Shown piece after piece: positions 40,077 to 50,760 of a DNA stretch of 64,000 nucleotides. Source of the DNA: Icerya purchasi (lineage: Eukaryota; Arthropoda; Insecta; Hemiptera; Monophlebidae); NCBI GenBank assembly GCA_039619475.1, contig CM077116.1, positions 456,071,576-456,135,575 of the forward strand. Reading direction: 5' to 3'. Position 1 is the stretch's first letter, and each line of letters starts with the position of its first letter. Both the position numbers and the translations under genes were made by a program. The notes beneath the pieces are model-generated. The model saw nothing but the letters and a program-made list of their open reading frames with translations. It ran no database searches and had not been told where the DNA came from.

Positions 40077-42230
40077 ATGTCTTCCGAAACCTTTTCGTCT
40101 TCAAATGAAACATGGTCACAACTGATACATTTCCATGTGAAGAAAATGACGAAACACTATAAAAAGAGGACGGAAACATTTAGAATAATAAACGATAGTT
40201 CTAGAATAATAAACATTGACGAATTCTTGAACCAGATTAAAATTTGTATTTTTGATTTGATACGTGAAAATATCGGTAAAGGAGTAAAATGTAGTTTAGT
40301 ACCATATTTCACATATCAACCCGCAACCGATGTAACCGGGGATATAAAATTTCAATTCCTGCGTATTTCCCCTCGCAATGTAAATTATTGGCAGCAGGAG
40401 ATAATTTCGATGAATTTTATTCCCATTCGGTTCGCAGCATTAAAGAACTCGCAAAAAAAAACTGAAAATGCAGAAGGCTCGGGTTACTCTATCGAAAAAC
40501 ATAAATTATCTCGAACTTCGCTTGAATAAAGTAAATCTTCTCACGTGCGCGTCTTCATATACCCCGCTTCCAAACATTATTAGTGCGCAAAAGGCGTTGA
40601 TAAACGTGAAAAATACAGACACCATGAACTTTAAATACGCGATGCTAGCAAACTTTGTAAATGTTCACCCTGAACAAGTTTTTCAGTATATAGACAAGCC
40701 CGAGCTTGAATCGAAATATAACTGGACTGGAATCTCGTTTTCAGCCAGTCTCGATGACGTAAATTGATTCGAAAAAATTAACTCCAACATTTTAATTAAT
40801 GTATATGGATTGAACAACAAAAACATCGTTTACCCGGTTCGTATATATAAAGAAAATAAAGAAGATCATACAGATCTCCTTCTCATTCAGAATGGGGAGA
40901 AGAAACATTTCTGTTTCATTAAAAATCTGGAAAGACTTGTGAGGAGTTAAATCACCAAGTACCAACTTCTTTTACACATCTGTCGAAGGTGCCTATGGCA
41001 CATCGATTCGCCACAAAAGCTCCAGGAGCATTCAAAAAATTGCCGTACACATGCGCCAGTTGCGATTGAAATGCCGAAACCAGGCAAAAATGTTCTCAAG
41101 TATAAAAACGTACGTTTCCAACAGTGGATTCCTGTAGCTATCTACGTAGGTTTTGAGGGTATCCTGAAACCTGTGACAAACGATGATGAAGCAAATGTCT
41201 CCTCTCTTCCTTCCTCGTCATAGAGCAATCTGAGTGTGAATGATGAAGAAGAAGAAACAGAAAATATAATGACTCGACGTGTTCAAAGTGAACATTCACG
41301 GAAGAACACAGTAAAGATTCATCAACACATACCGATAAGTTATTCATATATTTGTGTCTCGCGTATGGATGATGTCGCTTTGCCAAATTCATTACGATCG
41401 CAGAGATTGTTTCGTGGTGAAAATGTAGCTAAACGTTTCGTTGAGAGTTCAGTGCGAGAAGCGAAAATAGTTTATGATTTTTACAAGAAAAATAAAAACA
41501 TTGAAATGACACCAGAAAATTTGATCGCATATAATAACGCGACTTCGTGTTATATTTGTTCGAAAGAGTTGAACGAAGAAAACAAGGTGAAAGATCAGGA
41601 TCATCCTACCAGAAAATTTCGCGGAGCTGCTCACAATAAGTGTTACCTGGAAATGCGTCTACTCCATTTCCTTCCAGTTTTCCTTCACAATCTCACGGGA
41701 TACGATAGTCATCTGATCGTAATGGAATTGGGATACAACAATAAAGACATCCATGTGCTTGCGAACACGATCGAATCTTATAAAGGATTCTCAAAGTCTG
41801 TAGTGCCTGGAAAGTTTCAGTTACGATTTGTTGGTTCTTTTCACTTTATGGCGAGCAGCTTAGAGGAACTTACGAATAACCTACCGATCGAATCCTTTAA
41901 ACACACAGCCGCAAAAATTCGTCACCGAGGCTTACACTCTCCCTTTTCCGCAGAAAAGGCTATTTTCCGTACGAATATCGTTCTGACGACTCCAAATTGA
42001 AGGAAGAAACGCTGTCTCTCTGCTCAGCATTTTACAGCTCTCTGTCAAAGTCTACAATCCGGGAGGAAGCATACAAATATGCCCAAAATGTATAGAATTG
42101 TCTCGGTATACGGAATTTGGGAGAGTATTCCAATGAATATTTGCTAACAGACGTTTTGTTGTTGGCAGATGTTTCTGAAAACTTTCGTTCTGTTTACTTC
42201 AAAATTTACAGTATGGATGCAGCGTGGTCG
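40077..42230 (+). pseudogene. Polinton DNA polymerase B relic, copy 2
   Basis: The ATG at 40077 starts MSSETFSSSNETW; this lead region has no motif I know. Through several frame changes come INVKNTDTMNFKYAMLANF, a stop at 40765, FEKINSNILINVYGLNN, DLLLIQNGEKKHFCFI, PKPGKNVLKYKNV and then IYVGFEGIL, where the exonuclease I motif (YADFE in relatives) has lost its Asp. Later are CYICSKELNEEN, HPTRKFRGAAHNKCYLEM, LPVFLHNLTGYDSHLIVMEL (NLTGYDSH exonuclease II region), SFHFMASSLEELT, and after another shift EYLLTDVLLLADVSENF (exonuclease III block). The polymerase palm with DTD is missing after about 42230. The loss of the exonuclease Asp and multiple frames show long decay. Confidence 0.78.
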
Positions 42231-42616
42231 TTTACATTCTATGGAATTGTATAAATGGAGCCGACATGTACTGGAAGTAAGTAGCTTTCATTCCAATTTG
42301 GTTTCAGGCGTTTTCATCAAGCTTAGGCTCTATATATGTCTCTATTTAACTTCTATGTTGTCATGAGCCTACAGTGAGTAACGTAAATAAAATATTGATT
42401 TTGTGTTTGGAATTCTGGCTTTACTATGCTGTGGGAAATGAAAAACATAGATTAAATTTTATATTCCTTATTTTATTTATTATCGATCAACACAGCATAG
42501 TATTTCGTATATAATTCTCTCGTAATGTTCGAACCGAGTAAAGTAAAGTAGCTGATTAAATGGTTCGAACGGTTGGGAAGTTGGAATATAATTCCGATGC
42601 CGTACCAACACAATTA
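42231..42616. other. Gap between polymerase relic and dispersed repeat
   Basis: AT-rich, no gene. CTATGCTGTG at about 42427 and CACAGCATAG at about 42490 form a short inverted pair. Confidence 0.4.
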
Positions 42617-43005
42617 TAATAACGTAGAATTAACTAAGGCTAGACGCGGATACACTGCCCGACTAAAGCGACGTAATTTTGCCAAAAATTACGCGTTTGA
42701 TAAGCATGATGTGTCGTTGCGAGTGGTCGGGCAGTACCGACAGCTGATCGACTACCTGGGTTTTCGAGAGTCTTGCGCTCGTTCGTCAAGAGAGAGTATC
42801 CGTTTTTGCTCTAAAAAGAGTTCTCGTAATTTGAAGCGTTGCGTGGTCAGCGGACCCGCATCAATTTATAAATTAAATTATTTGTCCGTCGACATAATCA
42901 TTAATTAATACGTGTGAAGAATTTTTAATATTTTCATATTCGCGTCGTTTATCTGGTAAATGTGTTGATCACCTGCTTTGTTCTAAAATACTCTAGTCAC
43001 CGACG
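42617..43005 (+). repeat. Dispersed repeat, copy 2, with nested palindrome
   Basis: Matches 8359-8735. It differs by an 8-bp insertion near 42652, but keeps the outer arms (42654-42663 and 42726-42735) and the inner ATTTT palindrome. Here the upstream flank starts GGTTCGAACGG. After 43005, TTGAGCACACGA near 43080 also has a match at 8921, so the repeat unit may extend further with diverged interior. Confidence 0.7.
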
Positions 43006-44279
43006 CGTGGTCTAATTGTGTGAATATATCTTTTTATCAATAAATTGAATTCATTCTCGTCTATTACGTGACATCAGAATTGAGCACACGACAATGTATA
43101 ACAATAAATGTACATTTTTTCACGAACGTCTTTTTAATTTCTACTGCTTTGAAGTTTAAAAATCGGTATCATTTTTTCTGAACTCTGTTCAGAATAGGCG
43201 GATTTTCGGAATAGCGGGACTCTACTGTAATCCTATGTTTATATGCCATCATAACTAAACTATCGAATGAAGCCCAGGATCTTTTACCTGTGAAAAAACA
43301 TTAAGTATTAATTTGTCATTACAAGGAAGATCAAAACCATATTCAACTAGATTTGTCTGAAGAAGATAATTGCGGACACGCAAAAAGGAATTGCAAACGT
43401 TTGGGCAAATCGTTGTTATTGGAAAGTGAATCCAGCGAAAAAGTCGAGAAACTAAACTAGCCGTTACCAAAAGCATGTGAATTTGTGTGTGTATTATTTT
43501 CTTTTTTTTTCTTATTTTCCTTGGGCCCATTTGTGAATTTCGCAATTTGATAATCGAAGATCGTTATTTGTATTTCTGTAATTTGATAATTATTAGAAGT
43601 GTGTCAAAAACGCATAACTGTTGAAGTTTGTAATTCATTTTATATAAGATTTATCGGCTGAGTCACAGGGGGGAAAAAAGTCCATTTGAGAAACATAACA
43701 ATATATACTTGTGTGTGTGTATAATACAGAGAGGGGGGAGAGTAGGTCATTTATCACACAAGTGAAAGTGCAGAGCTACTTTTATGAGTTGGAAGAAGCT
43801 GCAGCCGTTGGCCAATGAGCCCGGCAGATTCCATAACTATCATAAATCATGTTGCAGATGGCGATTTCTCGACGTGACATTTAACAACTGTCGCTCGAAT
43901 TCAGTTGTTCGTTTGGAAATAAAACGCGATATATTCCACCAAACAAAGAATTTTTATTGTTGAGCACTATTTTGTTACACTTTATCTTACATGTGCTTTT
44001 GCGACCTTTTTAAAGATTTTCCAGATTTAACATCACTTATTGAAAGCACAATCAAATGCTTAATTAATGAATTTTGTGAGACAAGCTGTGTAATCAACAA
44101 AGAGACGAAGCGTGATACATCAGAAAATGAATGCAGATTGCAATAAACCGTTAGAAAAAACCCTCGACTATTGACTGGATGTTGTACTCAGTTCCTAAAC
44201 AGGTCAAGAACGACGGTTGGATGCACTCTGAACAAATATAAGTTGCGTCTGTACCACATTTTGATCTTAAAAAACTTGA
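43006..44279. other. Gap with simple repeats, no gene recognised
   Basis: TGTGTGTGTGTA (near 43710) and GAGAGGGGGGAG are low complexity. Short ORFs here have no family resemblance that I can see. Confidence 0.4.
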
Positions 44280-44920
44280 ACTGTCGAACCATCTGCGATG
44301 TCTACATTTCTGTCATTGGCTTCCTATTTTTGGAAGAATCAATACTGGTATATTTGATATCTTCTTAGATGAAGCGCAGTTTCATTTGAATGGATTTGTG
44401 AATACCCAGAATAACCGAGCGTAGAAAACACAGAAATGTTTGCCGAAACCAGTCCGCATCCTTAAAAGCATATGGCATGTCATTCCTCATTGCCGTATCA
44501 TCGGTCTAATTTTTCCCCACAACAGTGAAGGCTGTTGTCTATCCTGATGTCATAATGCAATTCATTTCGCTTTTGGAGGTCAGTGAATGAGAATGCATCT
44601 CCCAACAAGATGGCGCGACTACACATACAGCTAAAGACACAGTTGAATTTCTGCATAAGTTTTTTGACAACCGTCTCATTTCAAACCTGTATGGTCACCA
44701 CAGAGTCCCGACTTCACGCCTCTTAAATATTTTCTGTTGCGACACTTCAAAAATAAAGTTTTTGAGACAAACATCAATTATGACAACAAACAATTACAAA
44801 AAATTCAAATAATTTCACCAGCAACACTACGTAATGTCTTCCGAAACCTTCTTCGAAGTGCAGAATTATGCTGAGATGTTCAAGGAGGTCATTTTCAACA
44901 CTTCTAGTAATGTTTTTAAA
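44280..44920 (+). pseudogene. Tc1/mariner-superfamily transposase relic
   Basis: Scattered over three frames are DEAQFHLNGFVNTQNN (first Asp), RIIGLIF, SQQDGATTHTAKDTVEFL (second Asp), SPDFTPLKYFLLRHF (third Asp) and NKVFETN, ending TLRNVFRNLLRSAELC-DVQGGHF. That order of FxDEA, QQDGA and SPDLTPLDYF is typical for the mariner-like group of the IS630 superfamily. Stop codons and shifts are frequent, so it is old. Confidence 0.7.
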
Positions 44921-45828
44921 CAAATTTTGTTTATAACATATTTTTAAATAATTTTTGTTATTAGTTTTTTTTTTGTTTGCATTTTGAATAGATTCTTAAA
45001 TAACTCGTACTATTACATTTTTTTCACAATCGTTTTAAATGGCCCACACTATATATATATAATATGAATACATTGAGACATTCTTCAATTGATAGGTTTT
45101 ACTTTTTTCAGGAGATATTGTAGAATTGATATATAAGTTTGGGGGCCAACGTCGTCTAAAAGGTCTCAAAAAAAAAAAAAATTATAAAAACAAGTAGTTT
45201 TGTAGAAATAAAAATATAGTTTTAATAACAATTTTTTTCATCGTGAAGAGACGTAGTACCACAAAAGCGACACACTATTTTCACCGTGTCTATCTACAAC
45301 ACTTTTAATGGTTACTCTGCGCCAATTTACACACAATAAAGCCTCCATCATACACACACTAGCATCATTGTATACACGAGCTGGTCTCGACAGTCTACCT
45401 AGGTACTGTCAACGATAAGATGGATGTATAATAACATTGTCCAAAAATTTGTTTAGCTATTATTTACAACTGTTCTTAATTTTAACAGTTATTATCATCA
45501 TTGCCAAATATTGTTTCAATAATTCAGAACGCAATAAACGACGATGCTATCAACTGCTCCAGTTCCTTTTTAATTTGAAGTGGAGCGTTTTAAATTACAG
45601 GTACCAGAAAAAAAAAAATGAAAAATCCAAAACACGGTATAACATGGTTGAGCAGTTTATGCTCCTCGCTGGAGATCGTTTCATACATCGAGTACACAGG
45701 AGCACAATCCGGTTTGTGGGTCCAGCATCACCACAAACTACACAATAAACAAACATTAAAGAAACAACAGAAAACTTTAAAATTCGCCTTATGACGACTA
45801 GAAAAAATTTTATATGAATATTTACTTC
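44921..45828. other. Gap without gene
   Basis: AT-rich. A 103-codon ORF around 45437-45748 has no recognisable motif or start context and I do not call it. Confidence 0.4.
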
Positions 45829-45967
45829 ATAAATATAAAATAAACAAATACCTCATTACTAAACAAAAGTAAGTATAAAATAATTTACTTTAATAAATTA
45901 AAATAAATACTTAAAGCATTATACTTATTTTGTTTATTATTGAGGTATTTATTTATTTTATATTTAT
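45829..45967. repeat. Foldback with ~49-bp arms, next to a SINE
   Basis: ATAAATATAAAATAAACAAA (45829 on) is repeated in reverse complement at 45919-45967; arms are about 49 bp with a few mismatches and a 40-bp loop. It abuts the tRNA-like head of a SINE at 45974. It could be a tiny MITE. Confidence 0.7.
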
Positions 45968-45973
45968 AAACAT

Positions 45974-46415
45974 TTTGGTCTAGTGGCTAGGGCGCTTGAC
46001 TTCCGATCCGGAAGTCTCGGGTTCGTTACCGGGCGACGACAAAAATTATGCGGCGCTAGTTTTAGTACACAGCAGTTTAGACACAGCTGGACACTGCATT
46101 TGTAGCGCGATAACAAGCGGCTATAGTCGGTTCCAATTGTAGTCGTGCGAGTGCGCTAGCGTCGCATAGACATATTTAGCCAGCGAACAATGGCATCAAC
46201 GTGAGTAAAGACCAGTCGTCTTGGCTTCGCCCCGTCATTGGTACCTTTCTCACGTTGTTGGCAACACGCTTCATTAGCGAATGAAAACCTGGCAGCGGGT
46301 ATGAAATGCATCTCCCAATTTGCCTGGCTAGCACGGGAGATTAGGCTAACTTATCCCGCTAGGGATTGCTTACACCCAGCAGTGGGCTGATATAAGCATA
46401 TCGTGAAACATTAAC
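45974..46415 (+). mobile_element. tRNA-derived SINE
   Basis: TGGTCTAGTGGCTAGGG is a pol III A box; GGGTTCGTTACC about 35 bp later is a B box; between them ACTTC...GAAGT can form an anticodon-like stem, as in tRNA-Arg genes. A unique body follows, and the end CAGCAGTGGGCTGATATAAGC is a motif seen at the tail of insect SINEs and their RTE-like partners. The 3' tail is degenerate. Pol III-transcribed SINEs rely on LINE enzymes. Confidence 0.75.
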
Positions 46416-47606
46416 AAGCATCTACATTTAATATTTACTTTAGTTTTACCAGTTAATAAACTCTTGATTTTGGCTTTCTAATTACAAACTTAATTTGCTA
46501 AATTACTAGTGCCTAACTCATAACTATCTATACCTTTTAAATAATACTGATGACGGCTTCTTGCTGATTTTTTTAAATCTATTTCTACCCTATCATAACT
46601 TTAACGCTTGAGTCACAGTAATATGGACAGCAATCTTTTTATGTGATTCCCTAATCCTGCGAACCAGGAGTTTCCTTTAAAATATAACTATCCTTCTTTG
46701 CATTATGCTATTTACCTATCAAATTTAACTATGGCACCGCTCTTATTTATCAATTGTTTATTCTAACAACTACATATTTTTATTTATTTATTTCCTTTTT
46801 TTTTTTCTAACAACAAAATTTTAAAATTATTATTGTCTGGATTGACTCTGAGTCCACATGTAGAACACACATTAATACACACAAAAAAAAAAAAACGACT
46901 ACTTACAACATTCTTGTACGCATTCCAACATAACTTATTTCATCCGTTTGCTGCAATAAGACGCTGCACAGTAAATATTTTGGAATATATATATATTTGT
47001 TTCTTTATATTACCATTATTTAATTCTGCAGAGCAGGAAAAATTTTAATTTATGTTTAATTTCTGATTTTACACAGCATCTACACCAAAGAATAACTCAG
47101 TATTATTTAAATTTATTTAGTTACTTTATTTTATTTATTTTCATAGACCAGAGTGGTAAAAAAGTATGCACAACACTAAAAATGTCGAAGAAATCTCTTC
47201 AAAACCGGTCTTGTGAAAACCAAAACAAAATGACAAAACTTTACATAAAAATATGAAATTATTTAATAACAGAAGAAAAAAAAAATTATAATTTTAAATG
47301 ATACAAACAAAATACTAATGCGCGTCTGGGGAGCACCAATGATTCTAACCAACAAAACTCACGGGAACACTCTAACATAATATCCTCATTAAGAATGATT
47401 GGCTGATAATGCTAAGCTTGATGATGAAAAACATTTTTTTTTCTTTTTTCTTTTTTTAATATATCGCTTAAACAGATATTGTGAGAGAAAAGGAAACTTA
47501 GAACATGCTCTTTAAAAGCCTACAGTGCTTGCTAGAGAAATTATTTTCAAAAACCTGTACAACTGTAATTATTCCGTTATTAAAGTACTAGAGACTTAGA
47601 CTGGAA
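46416..47606. other. Gap without gene
   Basis: AT-rich, with A/T runs (46798, 46885, 47440). Nothing coding. Confidence 0.4.
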
Positions 47607-47830
47607 CAACATGGCCACATCTACACTTAAGTAGCGTCCACGTCGTCTCAGCGATCATCTGTAACCTACATGTTAATCAGTGTTATGTACAGCCCATAAT
47701 ACTAAAACATGGCCACAACCACAATTAAGTGGAGCCCACGTCATTCCAGTATATTTCTATTATTAAAAAACAGCATCATTAATTATCTTAGGACAACATG
47801 GCCACTCTATATCAAATAGAGCCCACATCG
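47607..47830 (-). repeat. Three antisense hairpin repeats, like those at 58225-58503
   Basis: Units at 47607, 47705 and 47795 share ATGGCCAC...GCCCAC. Their inner stems differ but remain paired: CTAC/GTAG (47621-47634), CCAC/GTGG (47719-47732) and CTCTAT/ATAGAG (47805-47821). In reverse complement the outer part reads GTGGGC...GGCCATG, as in the 3' region of element B. A LINE remnant on the minus strand is likely. Confidence 0.65.
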
Positions 47831-48629
47831 TCTCAAAGTGTTGTTTATAACTGAAAAATTAAATAATTAATATATGTATACCTCAAAAACAAGACACTGT
47901 GGCTCGAGCATCAGTAAACATACGGAATGACAAAAACAAGTTAAACAAGAAAAAAATTACGCAATAAAGGAGAGAAAAAACGCATTAACAGGAAATTAAA
48001 TAAATATATTTATTGGAAAAACACCTGAGAAAACAAGATAATTGGCTCTTTTTATAAAACAAAATGAAAAAATTGACCAAAACGATTTATATAACGAAAT
48101 AAAATATTAAATTAATTTCATGAGAATGAAAAATAAAGTTTTTGTCTCTCGGCTACGTTATTCAAAAGAAAATTCGATATGATAATAAAATTATTATTTA
48201 AAGAAGTAGCTACTGACGCAGAAAATATATGCATGTGTCGCAATGTTGACATACATTCACAAAAATACTTTTTTTTTATATACACTACTAAAATTTTATA
48301 TTGGATTTCTTAAACAAAAATCTAGGTAAAGACTTTGAACATTTATCAAATTAAGTTTTATTTTTGTATTATTATATGTCAAAACATTTACCGTTTAAAT
48401 TATCCAGATGATTTACCTAACTAAATTATTTCACGCTGGACGCAAATGTGTCAAATTTTGCACCCCTAATATTTTATTATCATCTGGAGACCTCAACGCA
48501 CCAACAAAAATATCCTTTAATACATGATATATCAAAATAAATAAATAAACAAATGTTTTACATTATTACGATCTAATGAATCTTGTCGAACTTAAAACAG
48601 TATTTCCACTACCGGAAATGTTTGTGGGT

Positions 48630-49500
48630 ACAATTCCCCCGTCTAATCGCATTTCTCTCAATAATGCTATCCATCTTTCCAAAAACTAACTTCTACCTAT
48701 TTCTGTTAGTTCCATGATTATTCCGTCTATTTTTCTTCTTCTTTTCAATTCCAATTATTGTTCTTATTTCTATTTTTTTTTCCTCCCCTTTTTCTTATTA
48801 ATATTATTTTTTTGATTTTTATCCCTGTTTCTTTTATTCTTCTATTTATTATTATAATTACTATTCTTCTTCCCTCTTCTCCCTCTTTTTACCCTCGTTT
48901 TCTGATTACCTACAATTTTCATTGGTTTTGCCATTGAATAGTCGAACTTCATTTATATATTTTCTTTTCAAGTTTTTCAACACTATCTCTTACGTCACGT
49001 AACTTCTGGTCTATGATATCGGCTTTATTATATTTATTTTGTTTATTTTTGATATCTTCTCAGCAATGTTTTTAGTTTTAATTTTAATATTTTCTAATTT
49101 ATTCCCAAATGTTCCCACTTTAGTTTCACATTTAAAGTTTAATGTAATAATTTTTGCTGTTATTTACCTATATTCCTATTTACCTCGTTCTTTAATATGT
49201 TGATCTTACTATCACTTTTTCTAGTGGTTCTTTTTATATTTTATTTTATTGCTTGGTTTACAATCTCAAAATATAACAAACCGTTTTACTCTTCTCTACC
49301 CTTCTTTTAATAGCTTCTATTTTTTTTTTTCTAATCTTTTATTATTTTTATTGGTCTTTTTTAGTTTTTCCATATTCCTATCCATATTACTATTAGTATC
49401 GTCCAGTTTATTTTGTAAGATTTTATTACCATTTTTTAAATTAATTTCATAAGATTTTATTATTACTCTTTAATTCTTTTAAAAGTTTAATTAATTTATT
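48630..49500 (-). pseudogene. Possible LINE ORF1 relic (coiled-coil-like)
   Basis: Minus-strand frames are short but rich in Lys, Glu, Asn and Ile with heptad-like stretches, e.g. KADIIDQKLRDVRDSVEKL and NKLDDTNSNMDRNMEKL. Such regions occur in ORF1 proteins of L1/RTE-like LINEs. No zinc knuckle or other motif is left, so the call is weak. The plus strand is correspondingly T-rich. Confidence 0.3.
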
Positions 49501-49569
49501 GTATTAATTCTACTAACAAAATCACTTCTATTCTTGGCTATGTGCTGTACTACATGGTTCCTTACACAC

Positions 49570-50760
49570 AGTGGACGCAGTGATAATCAGAGTATATATG
49601 CACACATCCAACTACAAAAATGAAGATATAGAAACTGCATATGAACGAATAAAAGATTTTATTGATGACTATGTGGAAAAAAAGGAAGACTTTTTTTCTT
49701 GAAGATTGGAATACAATGGTTAATAAAAGAAAAGGAGAACAGTTAGAGATTGTGGCATAGAAAACAAAAGAAAAAAAAAGACAAAGATTAGTAGATTTCT
49801 ATAAAGAGATGATAGTAGGAAATACAATTATTCCACAACACCTAAGAAGAATATATACATGGAGAATATCTGTAGATTTAAACAGATATCAAACAGATTA
49901 TATTATAATCAAGAAGATATTTAACAACTAAATTAAGGTAAAAAAAAATTTACCCAGGAGCATACGTAGACGACGATTACAATGCCATGGTAATGAAATA
50001 ATTATTAAGCTGCAGAAGAAATAATAAAATGATCAAAAATAAATATTAGAGATGATGTATAGAAAAACGAAAGACAAATCACATTAAATAAAGTCAAAGA
50101 AAAATTCAAGATAGAAACAGAAATATTAATGATAGGTGAAATAATATTGAACAAGCCATGACTAGCCAGCAATTGAACGACCGAAAACACAGAATAAAGT
50201 ATGTAAAACACCATAAATAACAATAAAGTAATAGATCGAAAAAAGACAAAAATTAGAACAGTAAATACGTTTGAGGAGAGAGAAATGTATAAAAAATACA
50301 GGAAGCTAGTGAACAGGGAAGCGAAAAAGACGAAAGAAGAATTCGTAGAATTACAATGTCAACAAACAGAAGAAAACATTAATAAAAGAAACATAAAATC
50401 ATATAATCATATAAATAAAACATTTTAAAGAATTCAAAAGTAAAACAAATGTAATAAAGATGAAAATGGAAAACAGTTAATTATAGAAAGAGAAATAATA
50501 CAAGTACTACACTGCAAAAGATACAAAGAAGAATTCCTCAGAGATAAGAGCCCAAAAAAGAAAAAGAAATATAAAGAAACGTAACAAATGATAAATCTGG
50601 TCCAACTATAACGGCAAAAGAAATTAAATATACCCTTAAATATAGAATAAAAAAGCACCATTCCACATTTCACTATCTTAACGAAGCCTTTGAATTGGGT
50701 GAAACGTTCAAAAAAGCGGGGAAAATTACGTGTCTCTCCTTTATGGCACAAGTATTATAG
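49570..50760 (+). pseudogene. RTE-like LINE endonuclease relic
   Basis: VYMHTSNYKNEDIETAYERI and, with shifts, EDWNTMVNKRKGEQ, GIENKRKKRQRLVDF, RRIYTWRISVDLNRYQTDYI and a later linker rich in Lys/Glu (EEREMYKKYRKLVNREAKK). This follows the EEP endonuclease order of RTE-clade ORFs (G-DWNA-VG, N-RG-L--F, YTW--P----QIDYI). Most catalytic positions are already lost and no RT is found downstream. Confidence 0.5.

Noticed and set aside
43255..43545. 96-codon minus-strand ORF
   Set aside because: No recognisable domain; surroundings are non-coding and repetitive.
49249..49452. Hydrophobic plus-strand ORF (Phe/Leu/Ser rich), could be read as a membrane protein
   Set aside because: T-rich low-complexity sequence antisense to Lys/Asn-rich coiled-coil-like frames.
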